Source: Enterococcus mundtii
Lineage (GTDB): Bacteria; Bacillota; Bacilli; Lactobacillales; Enterococcaceae
Assembly (NCBI RefSeq): GCF_013394305.1
Contig: NZ_AP019810.1
Location: forward strand, 2,556,001-2,620,000
Length of the DNA: 64,000 bases
Direction of reading: 5' to 3'
The notes under the pieces are model-generated. The model worked only from the letters and a program-made list of their open reading frames with translations, was not told where the DNA came from and made no database searches. This document shows positions 45,871 through 53,846 of the stretch, piece after piece (the stretch's first letter is position 1; the number at the start of each line of letters is the position of its first letter). The translations under genes and the position numbers were made by a program.

Positions 45871-48330
45871 ATGAAAAAGGATTACAAAAAAAGTATGGAT
45901 CAAAAGGCACGTGCCAAACGGCGATCAAAAAAAACAATATTGATAGGTACGTCGATAGCAGCAGGGGTGATGTTAGGGGTTACTCCGATTTCAATTGTGA
46001 CACCTTTATTTACCCTTGGCACACATCAAGCATATGCGGATGTGGTCAGTGGACAAATATTCAATACTTTGACTACAGCTAATACAAGTGGCACAACAGC
46101 TTCAGCTCCTTATCAACTTAGTGGGGCGACTAGAAATGTCGACTTTACGATTTCAGGAGAAAATGGAATCAATGTTAATTTATTGAATGGTACGAGACGA
46201 GCAGTCTTAGTGATCCCAGAAGAAATGCAGGGACTTGTTTCCCCAGCAGGCGCTGGGACTTTTCAAACAGATATATTACTTCCACAAGATGAATTAGCTC
46301 CACTGCTGAATGCAGTAAATAGTGCGGTCACTCCTTTAATCACAGCGATTGATACCTTGTTGGGGGCAAATCCATTAGCAAGTGTGAATCTTGCTGAAGT
46401 TTACGAGCAGTTGAACTTATTACAAAATCTAAGTACGTTGACTTCTGCTGAAGTGCAAATTCCACTGCAAGTACAAGGGGACGAATATATCTATGGTGAA
46501 CTGGATGGGGCACTTGAAACAGTTGTCAGAGAGGGATTAACAGAAATATTAACTGATTTGAACAATGCCGTTCAGGCGTTACAAGCAACTGGAAATGGGG
46601 TTTTAGGAAATGCGGCAGCTGGGATTGTTAATACTGCATTAGCTGCGACTGTAAAACCAGCATTTAACTTAGCATTTGCTACTGCAACAGGACTATTAGG
46701 TCCAACTTCTTCTTTGGTTGGTGTTGTAGCAGATGCGAGTGTGCTAGGAGGAACAGAAATCACAATCCCGACAACGATCCAAGATCCTAATTATGCTGAT
46801 TTAGCAAATGCAGGGATCGATTTATCAACTCCTTATGAAGCAGGCTTTGTTGGAACTGTTGTGAAAGCAGATGTGTTGAACCTTAATGTGGGTTCCACTA
46901 CTGACGGCTATTCACCGATTTTTTACCAAGCAGCCGAAGTAACTGCGCCTTATAATGTTGAAGTTACAGGAAATTCAACAGAAGGATATGAAGTCACTGG
47001 GTTGGCCGATCCAAATACTACAGTGCGGATCTATGACGATGCCAACAATTTGATCGCAGAAGGTCAAGCCGATGGGACAGGAGCATTTACGATACCGATT
47101 TCTCAAGATGATGTTGCGCCACTTGATGATATCCAATTAATTGCCTACGATCAAAACGACAATCCAAGTTTACCAACGGCGGCAATTATTCCGGATGATG
47201 AAGAGGCTGACGCTGATGCCGATGCGGATGCTGACGCTGATGCTGACGCGGATGCTGACGCGGATGCGGATGCTGACGCGGATGCGGATGCTGACGCGGA
47301 TGCGGATGCCGATGCGGATGCTGATGCCGATGCCGATGCTGATGCTGATGCTGACGCCGATGCTGACGCGGATGCTGACGCTGATGCTGACGCTGATGCT
47401 GATGCTGATGCGGATGCTGACGCGGATGCCGACGCTGATGCGGATGCTGACGCGGATGCGGATGCCGATGCTGATGCTGACGCCGATGCGGATGCTGACG
47501 CTGATGCTGACGCCGACGCCGATGCTGACGCCGATGCTGATGCTGACGCGGATGCCGACGCGGATGCCGACGCGGATGCCGATGCTGATGCTGACGCTGA
47601 TGCGGATGCTGACGCCGACGCCGATGCTGACGCCGATGCTGATGCTGACGCGGATGCCGATGCGGATGCTGACGCGGATGCGGATGCTGACGCTGATGCT
47701 GATGCCGACGCCGATGCGGATGCTGACGCTGACGCGGATGCCGATGCCGATGCTGATGCTGACGCCGATGCTGACGCTGATGCGGATGCTGACGCTGATG
47801 CGGATGCCGATGCGGATGCGGATGCCGACGCGGATGCCGATGCTGACGCCGATGCTGACGCTGATGCGGATGCGGATGCTGATGCGGATGCCGACGCCGA
47901 CGCGGATGCCGATGCTGATGCTGACGCCGATGCGGATGCGGATGCCGACGCCGACGCCGACGCCGATGCGGATGCGGATGCGGATGCGGATGCTGACGCT
48001 GACGCTGATGCGGATGCTGACGCGGATGCGGATGCTGACGCGGATGCTGATGGTCGTCTAGGTGGGATTGGAAGCAACGGGGGTGGAGCAGGAAATAATC
48101 CAGATGGAGATCCAGTTGGCTTGTTCCTAAGTACTCGTGGAACAAGCAACCAATCTGGTTGGACTTCTGCTAGAAACGGAGTGAATCCTAGTGGTCACCA
48201 CTCAGCGACACCGAAAATGTATCCTAAAACAGCTGAGCATTCATCTGTTGCCACTTCTTGGTTAGGTGCGATCACAGCACTACTTTCGGGAATTGGTATC
48301 TGGAAATCTAAAAAAAATAAAGAAGATTAA
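45871..48330 (+). CDS. Wall-anchored surface protein with giant Ala-Asp repeat
   Basis: An 819-residue surface protein. A long basic N terminus and hydrophobic core (about 22-50) form a signal peptide ending near HQAYA at residue 57. Residues about 60-355 form a non-repetitive head like the adhesive domains of staphylococcal and enterococcal surface proteins. One Ig-like domain follows (about 362-440, with [18 protein letters not shown]). Residues 446-727 are 141 perfect Ala-Asp dipeptides. The C terminus has YPKTAEHS, a hydrophobic helix and the charged tail KSKKNKED, so sortase anchoring is likely although the motif differs from LPxTG. The (AD)n stalk is presumably an acidic extended spacer, like Ser-Asp repeats of Clf/Sdr proteins. 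Ligand unknown. Confidence 0.85.
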   Translation: MKKDYKKSMDQKARAKRRSKKTILIGTSIAAGVMLGVTPISIVTPLFTLGTHQAYADVVSGQIFNTLTTANTSGTTASAPYQLSGATRNVDFTISGENGINVNLLNGTRRAVLVIPEEMQGLVSPAGAGTFQTDILLPQDELAPLLNAVNSAVTPLITAIDTLLGANPLASVNLAEVYEQLNLLQNLSTLTSAEVQIPLQVQGDEYIYGELDGALETVVREGLTEILTDLNNAVQALQATGNGVLGNAAAGIVNTALAATVKPAFNLAFATATGLLGPTSSLVGVVADASVLGGTEITIPTTIQDPNYADLANAGIDLSTPYEAGFVGTVVKADVLNLNVGSTTDGYSPIFYQAAEVTAPYNVEVTGNSTEGYEVTGLADPNTTVRIYDDANNLIAEGQADGTGAFTIPISQDDVAPLDDIQLIAYDQNDNPSLPTAAIIPDDEEADADADADADADADADADADADADADADADADADADADADADADADADADADADADADADADADADADADADADADADADADADADADADADADADADADADADADADADADADADADADADADADADADADADADADADADADADADADADADADADADADADADADADADADADADADADADADADADADADADADADADADADADADADADADADADADADADADADADADADADADADADADADADADADADADADADADADADADADADADADADADGRLGGIGSNGGGAGNNPDGDPVGLFLSTRGTSNQSGWTSARNGVNPSGHHSATPKMYPKTAEHSSVATSWLGAITALLSGIGIWKSKKNKED
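47206..48051 (+). repeat. 846-base GCNGAY tandem repeat coding for (Ala-Asp)141
   Basis: Every six bases encode Ala-Asp with no substitution. Ala is written as GCT, GCC or GCG and, as far as I can see, never GCA, although GCA is common in the rest of the gene. Asp alternates GAT and GAC. The mixture prevents identical long units while keeping the protein perfectly periodic. Confidence 0.95.
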
Positions 48331-48349
48331 TGAACAGGAACTAGAAAAT

Positions 48350-48394
48350 TAGCTATGACAATCGGAAAATTGTCTGCTTGTCATAGCTATTTCT
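48350..48394 (+). terminator. Terminator after the repeat surface protein
   Basis: TAGCTATGACAA (48350-48361) pairs perfectly with TTGTCATAGCTA (48378-48389), followed by TTTCT. It separates the surface protein from the ligase cassette. Confidence 0.8.
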
Positions 48395-48409
48395 GATAGA
48401 GGTGATATG

Positions 48410-50083
48410 ATGCTAGTGCAGACGCGTAATAAACTCTCGATACTTAAAGATATCTTGGATACTACAGGAATGGAAACAGAGAGAAAAACAGCTATCATTA
48501 CTACTGGTGAAAACAAAGAACGTGGAAAAACGATGGAGTTTTATGGGAAAAACATCTCTCAACTTTGGAATAATATCGTAACTGCTTATCAAATGAATCA
48601 ATGGGACAAAAACTCTTATGTAAGAGTGGATCTTGTAACCGAAGAAGAAAAAATAGACTTCGACTTGTTGAACCAAAAATTAAAAAAAATCAAGCGCAAT
48701 AATTATATAGATTTTAATTTACGATTTGATGGAATAAGGAAACGATCTTTTTTAAAAGAAGAATTAGTAGGAAATGCCATTATCAAACCGGCTAAAACAC
48801 ATATTGTTGGCAAAAATCATCCGAATCTACAAATTGACCCACAGAATTTTCGAGGATATGTGAAACGTAAATATAATCGAGAAGAGGCGGATTTAAGTTA
48901 CTTAGCGCGCTCAAACGTTTATCTTTTTAAGACAAAAGCTTATTATATTGAAAACAATCAAGTAATCAAGCTTGAAGATTACGGAAATGGAAATCAGGTG
49001 AGAAGGATCACTGAAGAGTCTTTGAATGAAGTGACTGATTCCGTCATAAGAGAAGGAAGTAAGTATCTAAAAGGACAGCTAACTGACACTGGACAGTTTA
49101 TCTACGGTTATTATCCTTGTTATGATCAATTAATCAAGGGCTATAATTCAGTCAGACATTTCTCTTCATTATATGCGTTGATTGAAGCTGCTGAGTATTT
49201 CTCAGACCATGAACTGTTGCTACAGGCAGAAAAAGGTCTTGCTTGGGGTATCGAAAACTTAACAATGAATGAACAGGGATACTTTTTGGTCAAAGACTTT
49301 TTCAATAAAGAGATTGAATACAAATTAGGTGCCCAAGCAACTGCAATTTTAGCAATCGCAAAATATGTCCAAGTATCCGAGGACGTTTTTTATAAAAAAT
49401 ACTTGAAACAACTTGTTGATACGATTTCTAGGAAATTTCTCTCAATAGACAACCAAACAATCCATGTCCTGGATAAACAATTGACGGTCAAAGAGCATTT
49501 TCGAATCATTTATTATGATGGGGAAGCCTTGTTTTCTTTGTTAAGAGCGTATGAGATTCTTAATGATCCTAAGATTTTTAGTACGTGTGAAATCTTGATG
49601 GAACATTTTGTCACGGAAGATTATCAAAAATATCACGATCATTGGTTGAGTTATGCGACAAACGAGATGCTAAAATATAAACAAAAAATTGACTATTATC
49701 GTTTTGGAATCAAAAATGCCCTTGAAAATATCAACTTTATTGAGCAGAGAGACACTGCCTATCCGACAATGCTTGAATTACTTGTGGCAGCGTCCAAAAT
49801 GATGAGGAAACTGGAACATAGTGAACTAAAAAATGAACTTTTCAATACGCAAAATGATTTCATTGAAGTAAAGGAAAGAATCGATACAGTGATGAAGAAG
49901 CGTGTTTCTCATGAAATCAAAACAGGAGTCATGTTTCCAGAATATGCGCTTTTCTTTAAAAAACCGGTTCGTATCAGCTATGGTTTTTTTGCAAGGCATG
50001 ATCGTTTTCGTATGCGGATCGATGATGCAGAACATTTTTTGTCAGGATTGATCAATTATCAAAGCCACTATAAAAAGGAGTGA
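48410..50083 (+). CDS. Uncharacterised 557-residue protein with helical-barrel-like repeats
   Basis: No confident family. There is no signal peptide or membrane segment, so it is probably cytoplasmic. The first ~190 residues are charged and mixed alpha/beta. From about residue 205 regular helical pairs with aromatic caps appear: GYYPCYDQLIKGYNSVRHF, ALIEAAEYF, AEKGLAWGIENL, LGAQATAILAIAKY, YYDGEALFSLLRAYEIL and YPTMLELLVAASKMM. This pattern resembles alpha6/alpha6-barrel enzymes (glycosidases, epimerases or lyases acting on polymers). ATG 48410 is favoured over 48407 by spacing from AGAGGTGA. Its stop lies in the ribosome site of the next small gene, and a MurF-like ligase follows, so the three form one operon. 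It may process or modify a polymer made by the ligase; speculative. Confidence 0.6.
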   Translation: MLVQTRNKLSILKDILDTTGMETERKTAIITTGENKERGKTMEFYGKNISQLWNNIVTAYQMNQWDKNSYVRVDLVTEEEKIDFDLLNQKLKKIKRNNYIDFNLRFDGIRKRSFLKEELVGNAIIKPAKTHIVGKNHPNLQIDPQNFRGYVKRKYNREEADLSYLARSNVYLFKTKAYYIENNQVIKLEDYGNGNQVRRITEESLNEVTDSVIREGSKYLKGQLTDTGQFIYGYYPCYDQLIKGYNSVRHFSSLYALIEAAEYFSDHELLLQAEKGLAWGIENLTMNEQGYFLVKDFFNKEIEYKLGAQATAILAIAKYVQVSEDVFYKKYLKQLVDTISRKFLSIDNQTIHVLDKQLTVKEHFRIIYYDGEALFSLLRAYEILNDPKIFSTCEILMEHFVTEDYQKYHDHWLSYATNEMLKYKQKIDYYRFGIKNALENINFIEQRDTAYPTMLELLVAASKMMRKLEHSELKNELFNTQNDFIEVKERIDTVMKKRVSHEIKTGVMFPEYALFFKKPVRISYGFFARHDRFRMRIDDAEHFLSGLINYQSHYKKE

Positions 50084-50088
50084 ATAAG

Positions 50089-50328
50089 ATGGTTGCATTT
50101 ATTCGTTTTGCAGCATTGGCATTGATCGGGATTTCCTATTTAGGTTATCGTATAAAAAAGAAAAAACATCACCAAACAGAATCGCTAGAGACGGATCTGA
50201 GCCAATACGAGAAAAATGAAGAAGGACTTTACCCTTGGGAAGTTGATGCCGATGACTCGCCTAAGCGAATTGATCAAAAAGCAAGAAGATATGTCAATCA
50301 AGCAAGACCTAAGCGTGGAAAATGGTAA
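50089..50328 (+). CDS. Small single-helix membrane protein of the ligase cassette
   Basis: A 79-residue protein with an N-terminal membrane helix (about 2-19, FIRFAALALIGISYLGY), a KKKKHH basic stop, then an acidic and finally a basic cytoplasmic tail ending QARPKRGKW. ATG 50089 is eight bases after GGAG; the GTG at 50080 overlaps it. It lies between the helical-barrel protein and the ligase, six bases after one and 17 before the other. It could be a membrane anchor or scaffold that docks the soluble partners, comparable in size and position, though not visibly in sequence, to small subunits of polyglutamate synthases. No family recognised. Confidence 0.6.
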   Translation: MVAFIRFAALALIGISYLGYRIKKKKHHQTESLETDLSQYEKNEEGLYPWEVDADDSPKRIDQKARRYVNQARPKRGKW

Positions 50329-50345
50329 ACAAAGTAGGTGGAAAG

Positions 50346-51818
50346 ATGAATACGATCAAGCAATTACTTAGTGATATCGAAGGTTCATATTTTAAAGAGT
50401 ATGCTAGTTTGGATCAGGAGATCAATCAACTTGAGTACTTTTCTGGACATCTTAAACGTACGAAAGATTATTCTAAAACATTATTTGTCTGTATAACAAA
50501 TGAACGGCGTCAATATATCAATCAAATGCGTCCAGTCAAATGGGCGGATGGAAATGAACAAATCAAAGGCAAGGAAAATCAATTTGCTTTGATTGTCACA
50601 GAACATCCAATCGAAGACCCGCGTGTGACGACACCGCAATTCATTGTCCAAGATAGCTGGCGTTTCTTATTGGAATTTGCCAATCAAATGCGGCAATCGT
50701 TCAAAAAAACGGTGATTGCGATTACTGGTTCTGCTGGAAAAACATCTACACGTATGATGATCACCCATGCATTCAAAGAAGAAAAAGTTCTAGAAAATCG
50801 TGGAAATCATAATGTGAGATTTGCGATTCCTCTTTATTTAAGTCAGTTAGTAGGGGATTTTGACTTATTGAACCTTGAAGTATCTCTCAATGCGTTGAAT
50901 ACGTATGATACGGGTTCAATGTCTAGTCTAATACAACCCGATATAGCCATCGTGACTTCGATAGGTGAAGCACATCTTAGTTCCTTAAAAACAACTAAGA
51001 ATGTCGCTTACTACAAATCAAAAATCTTTGACGGTTTAAAACAGAATGGTACAGCAATCATCAACACCGATATGGGTGCTGAAGAGTTAGCTATACTCAT
51101 TCAAGCAGCCGAAAAGAAAACAACTGAAATTTTTACTTATTCGCTATATGATACAAGTAGAGATGTCCATGTCTTGTCCATTGAACAGAAAAAAGAGTTT
51201 TGTGAAGTAGGTATCCGTTTTTTTGAACAAGAGTTCAAGATCCGTCTCAGTGTTCCATCTTCTGGGATGATTTCCAATGCTTTGGCAACGCTGATAGCCA
51301 TTTGGAAAATCAAAGGAGATGTTTCAGCTTATCTTACCACCTTCGAGACATTCAAGCCGTTACCTAAAATTTTAGAAAAACATGTTTATCCAAATGAACC
51401 TTCTTTCACTTTTATTGATGATACACACAATGCGTCATTACCCTCTATGAAAAATGCAATCGACTACTTTAAAGCAGTACGCCCATTTTATAATGGAAAA
51501 TCGATATTGGTTCTAGGTCAAATCGCGGATTTAGGAAATGCTTCTGCAAATGTCCATCAGCAGGTGATGGAGGCATTAACAGACGTACCAGCAGATAATA
51601 TTTATGGCTATGGGGGACATTTCAGAGAATTATTCAATGAACAAAGTAAAAATGACCAGAAATACGAATGGTTTGAAACGTTACCCGAATTAACACAAAA
51701 TATCGAACAGCATTTAACGAATGATAGTATCATTTTGGCAAAGGGGTCAGTCACAGGTAGCGATTTCCATGAGATCGATAGATATATTCGTCAGTTTTCT
51801 TTGAAAGAAATGGTGTGA
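50346..51818 (+). CDS. MurF-like Mur ligase family protein
   Basis: A 490-residue ATP-dependent amide ligase homologue. The N-terminal ~115 residues do not resemble the MurF substrate domain. The ATP-binding loop is ITGSAGKTSTRMM, followed by ENRGNHNVRFAIPLYLS and NLEVSLNA, the metal-binding region. IVTSIGEAHLSSL carries the conserved Gly-Glu-Ala-His segment, and FIDDTHNASLPSMKNAI matches the MurF Asp-Asp-x-x-Asn-Ala-x-x-x-Ser-Met motif. All main ATP and Mg2+ motifs are present, so it is probably active, but not as the housekeeping MurF. It may add amino acids to a carboxylate acceptor or build a peptide polymer. ATG 50346 follows GTAGGTGG. Confidence 0.75.
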   Translation: MNTIKQLLSDIEGSYFKEYASLDQEINQLEYFSGHLKRTKDYSKTLFVCITNERRQYINQMRPVKWADGNEQIKGKENQFALIVTEHPIEDPRVTTPQFIVQDSWRFLLEFANQMRQSFKKTVIAITGSAGKTSTRMMITHAFKEEKVLENRGNHNVRFAIPLYLSQLVGDFDLLNLEVSLNALNTYDTGSMSSLIQPDIAIVTSIGEAHLSSLKTTKNVAYYKSKIFDGLKQNGTAIINTDMGAEELAILIQAAEKKTTEIFTYSLYDTSRDVHVLSIEQKKEFCEVGIRFFEQEFKIRLSVPSSGMISNALATLIAIWKIKGDVSAYLTTFETFKPLPKILEKHVYPNEPSFTFIDDTHNASLPSMKNAIDYFKAVRPFYNGKSILVLGQIADLGNASANVHQQVMEALTDVPADNIYGYGGHFRELFNEQSKNDQKYEWFETLPELTQNIEQHLTNDSIILAKGSVTGSDFHEIDRYIRQFSLKEMV

Positions 51819-52233
51819 GCTCTCGCATACGGGGAGCTACTAGAACGTTTTAACAACATTTACTTGAACAATCACTTATAACAAATAAAAAAAGACGGAG
51901 AGAACGGAGAAGTTGTTTCATTTCCTGATTTCTCCGCTTTTTTTTGCTGGAAATGCTTAATAGGAAGGCATAAACAAAGTTAAAAAAACTAGTTTTTTTA
52001 ATTTATTGAACAAAAAATCATAAAAATCCAATAAAACGTATAAAAAGAATCGCTTTCTTTCTTTTCTGTTTATGCGCCCTATGGTATGATAATTAAGAAT
52101 TTTACAAAAAAATACATATGAATCACGAAGAAAAACACTATTTTTTAAAGTTTTATTAGGATTAAGTAGTTGGATTGCTGAATGATTGGGTGTATGAGAG
52201 AATAATCAAGAATATGTATGATAGAGGTGTAGT
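51819..52233. other. 415-base gap between the ligase cassette and the LCP gene
   Basis: Contains one terminator (51905-51945) and then an AT-rich promoter region. TATGATAAT near 52084-52092 is a plausible -10 without a convincing -35. No gene seen. Confidence 0.5.
51905..51945 (+). terminator. Terminator after the MurF-like ligase gene
   Basis: CGGAGAA (51905-51911) pairs with TTCTCCG (51930-51936), with a run of eight T. It closes the three-gene cassette. Confidence 0.85.
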
Positions 52234-53448
52234 ATGAAGCGGTGGCAAAAAGTGATATTGACTTTATTGGGAATAATCGTACTTCTCATCGGCGGAGTTT
52301 CAGCTTATGGAATCAAGTTTATGGGAGAGGCGAGCCAAACAGTCAATCGGATTTCAAAACAATCTGATCGTGTATCAGCAAAACGTGACGATCGAGTAAG
52401 TATTGATGATCAAGAACCCTTTTCAGTATTATTATTAGGATTAGATACAGGAGGCCTTGGACGAACAGAACAAGGGAGATCCGATACGATGATGGTCGTG
52501 ACCGTCAATCCACAACAAAAGAAATCAACGATTATTAGCTTGGATCGAGATATCTATACGAATATCGTCGGTTATGGGACGGTCGATAAGTTGAACCATG
52601 CCTATGCATTTGGTGGCGTAGAGATGGCAATGGATTCGATCGAACAATTACTTGATATCCCTATTGACCACTATGTCACAATCAATTTGGATGGTATGAA
52701 GGACTTGATCGATGCAGTAGGTGGGATCGAGATCGACAATAAAATCGACTTTACTCTAGATGGTGTCCATGTTCCAGAAGGAAAACAAACAGTTGATGGT
52801 GAAAAAGGGTTGGCGTATGCAAGAATGCGGCATGAAGATCCTGAAGGTGATATCGGCCGACAAGCACGTCAACGAGAAGTTGTGACGAAAATCGTCAATA
52901 AAGTAGTCAGTCTTGATGGCGTTAGCAATTATCGAAAACTTTTAGATGCGGCAGGTAACAATGTGACAACTGATTTGGATTGGGATGACATGCTAGATAT
53001 CGCAACGAATTATACCTCCGCTTTCCAAACAATCAAGCAAGACCAGCTAAAAGGAAAAGATACGACGATCAATGATGTGTACTACCAAATACTAGGTCAA
53101 AATGACTTATTATCGATCCAAAATCAATTGAAAAAACAATTAGAGATCAAGCCAAGTGATACGTTGCCTAACTTAAAAAATGATAATGCCTATATGATGT
53201 TTTATGATGACTCAGAAAATGGTGAAGGAGATACCACTGCTAATACCACAATCGGTGAGACATCTGAATATTCACAAGATACGTACAATCAGTATGGCAC
53301 CGATGGGTACGGTCAGCAGTCGGTCTATTCAGAAGACACCTCTCAATACTACGACCCAAATCAGTATAACCAGCAACAATATTATGACCCATATGGCGGT
53401 CAACAAAATGATCAAAGCACAGAGACTTGGACAGGCAATGGCTATTAA
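52234..53448 (+). CDS. LytR-CpsA-Psr family wall-polymer ligase with Gln/Tyr/Asn-rich tail
   Basis: A 404-residue membrane-anchored LCP protein. The family transfers teichoic acids or polysaccharides from undecaprenyl carriers to peptidoglycan on the outer face of the membrane. One N-terminal helix (about 7-29) precedes the LCP domain (about 70-220) with GRSDTMMVVTVNP, ISLDRDIYTNI, KLNHAYAFGG and YARMRHEDPEGDIGRQARQ. These hold the Arg and Asp residues that bind the pyrophosphate. Residues about 335-404 are a low-complexity tail rich in Gln, Tyr, Asn and Asp. It may attach the Epa polymer or another polymer to the wall. Monocistronic, between two strong terminators. Confidence 0.9.
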   Translation: MKRWQKVILTLLGIIVLLIGGVSAYGIKFMGEASQTVNRISKQSDRVSAKRDDRVSIDDQEPFSVLLLGLDTGGLGRTEQGRSDTMMVVTVNPQQKKSTIISLDRDIYTNIVGYGTVDKLNHAYAFGGVEMAMDSIEQLLDIPIDHYVTINLDGMKDLIDAVGGIEIDNKIDFTLDGVHVPEGKQTVDGEKGLAYARMRHEDPEGDIGRQARQREVVTKIVNKVVSLDGVSNYRKLLDAAGNNVTTDLDWDDMLDIATNYTSAFQTIKQDQLKGKDTTINDVYYQILGQNDLLSIQNQLKKQLEIKPSDTLPNLKNDNAYMMFYDDSENGEGDTTANTTIGETSEYSQDTYNQYGTDGYGQQSVYSEDTSQYYDPNQYNQQQYYDPYGGQQNDQSTETWTGNGY

Positions 53449-53846
53449 CAAAGCTTTGTTCTTATGATTTAAACAATAAATAAAACGAGTAGATATCGAA
53501 ATTTAAGGATACATCCTTAAATTTCGATATTTTTTTAGTTTTTTAAGTTATGTTATTTTTATTTTGTTTTAAGTGTTTTTCTTATAACGGAAAATAATTT
53601 AAAATGATAGATAGATTTTATTTGATTACAGAAATGTCTTGAAAATGTTTGTTTATCAGATTTTTTTACGTTAATTTATTCAAAACAGAGTAGTTTTATA
53701 TATTTTTATTTTTATACTCAAAATTAAAAAACGCTAATTCTTATTTAAAAATGTTATATTTTTAGTTTTTATTTGTTATGATATCGTTGTGCAAGAGGGA
53801 AATACATAGCACGAGATAAAATTGTTGATGGGGGATATACATACTA
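53449..53846. other. 398-base AT-rich gap before the first chitinase gene
   Basis: Starts with the LCP-gene terminator (53493-53537). The rest is very AT-rich, with a TATGAT element near 53779-53784 and a weak cre-like sequence (TGATATCGTTGT at 53781-53792, two mismatches). No gene seen. Confidence 0.5.
53493..53537 (+). terminator. Very strong terminator after the LCP gene
   Basis: An 18-base perfect stem (ATATCGAAATTTAAGGAT at 53493-53510 with its complement at 53513-53530), a two-base loop and a T run. Confidence 0.9.

Noticed and set aside
47141-48149. Long open frames in one other forward and two reverse frames across the Ala-Asp repeat (Met/Leu/Arg-rich, Ser-Ala and His-Pro/Gln-Arg repeats)
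   Set aside because: They are by-products of the GCNGAY repeat; they have no ribosome sites, and their composition is purely periodic.
50346-51818. Poly-gamma-glutamate synthase (PgsB/CapB) as the identity of the Mur ligase
   Set aside because: The conserved motifs are MurF-like and no PgsC or PgsA homologue is adjacent; kept as MurF-like ligase of unknown substrate.
53781-53792. cre site for chitinase 1
   Set aside because: TGATATCGTTGT deviates at the two final consensus positions and overlaps an uncertain -10; too weak to list as a site.
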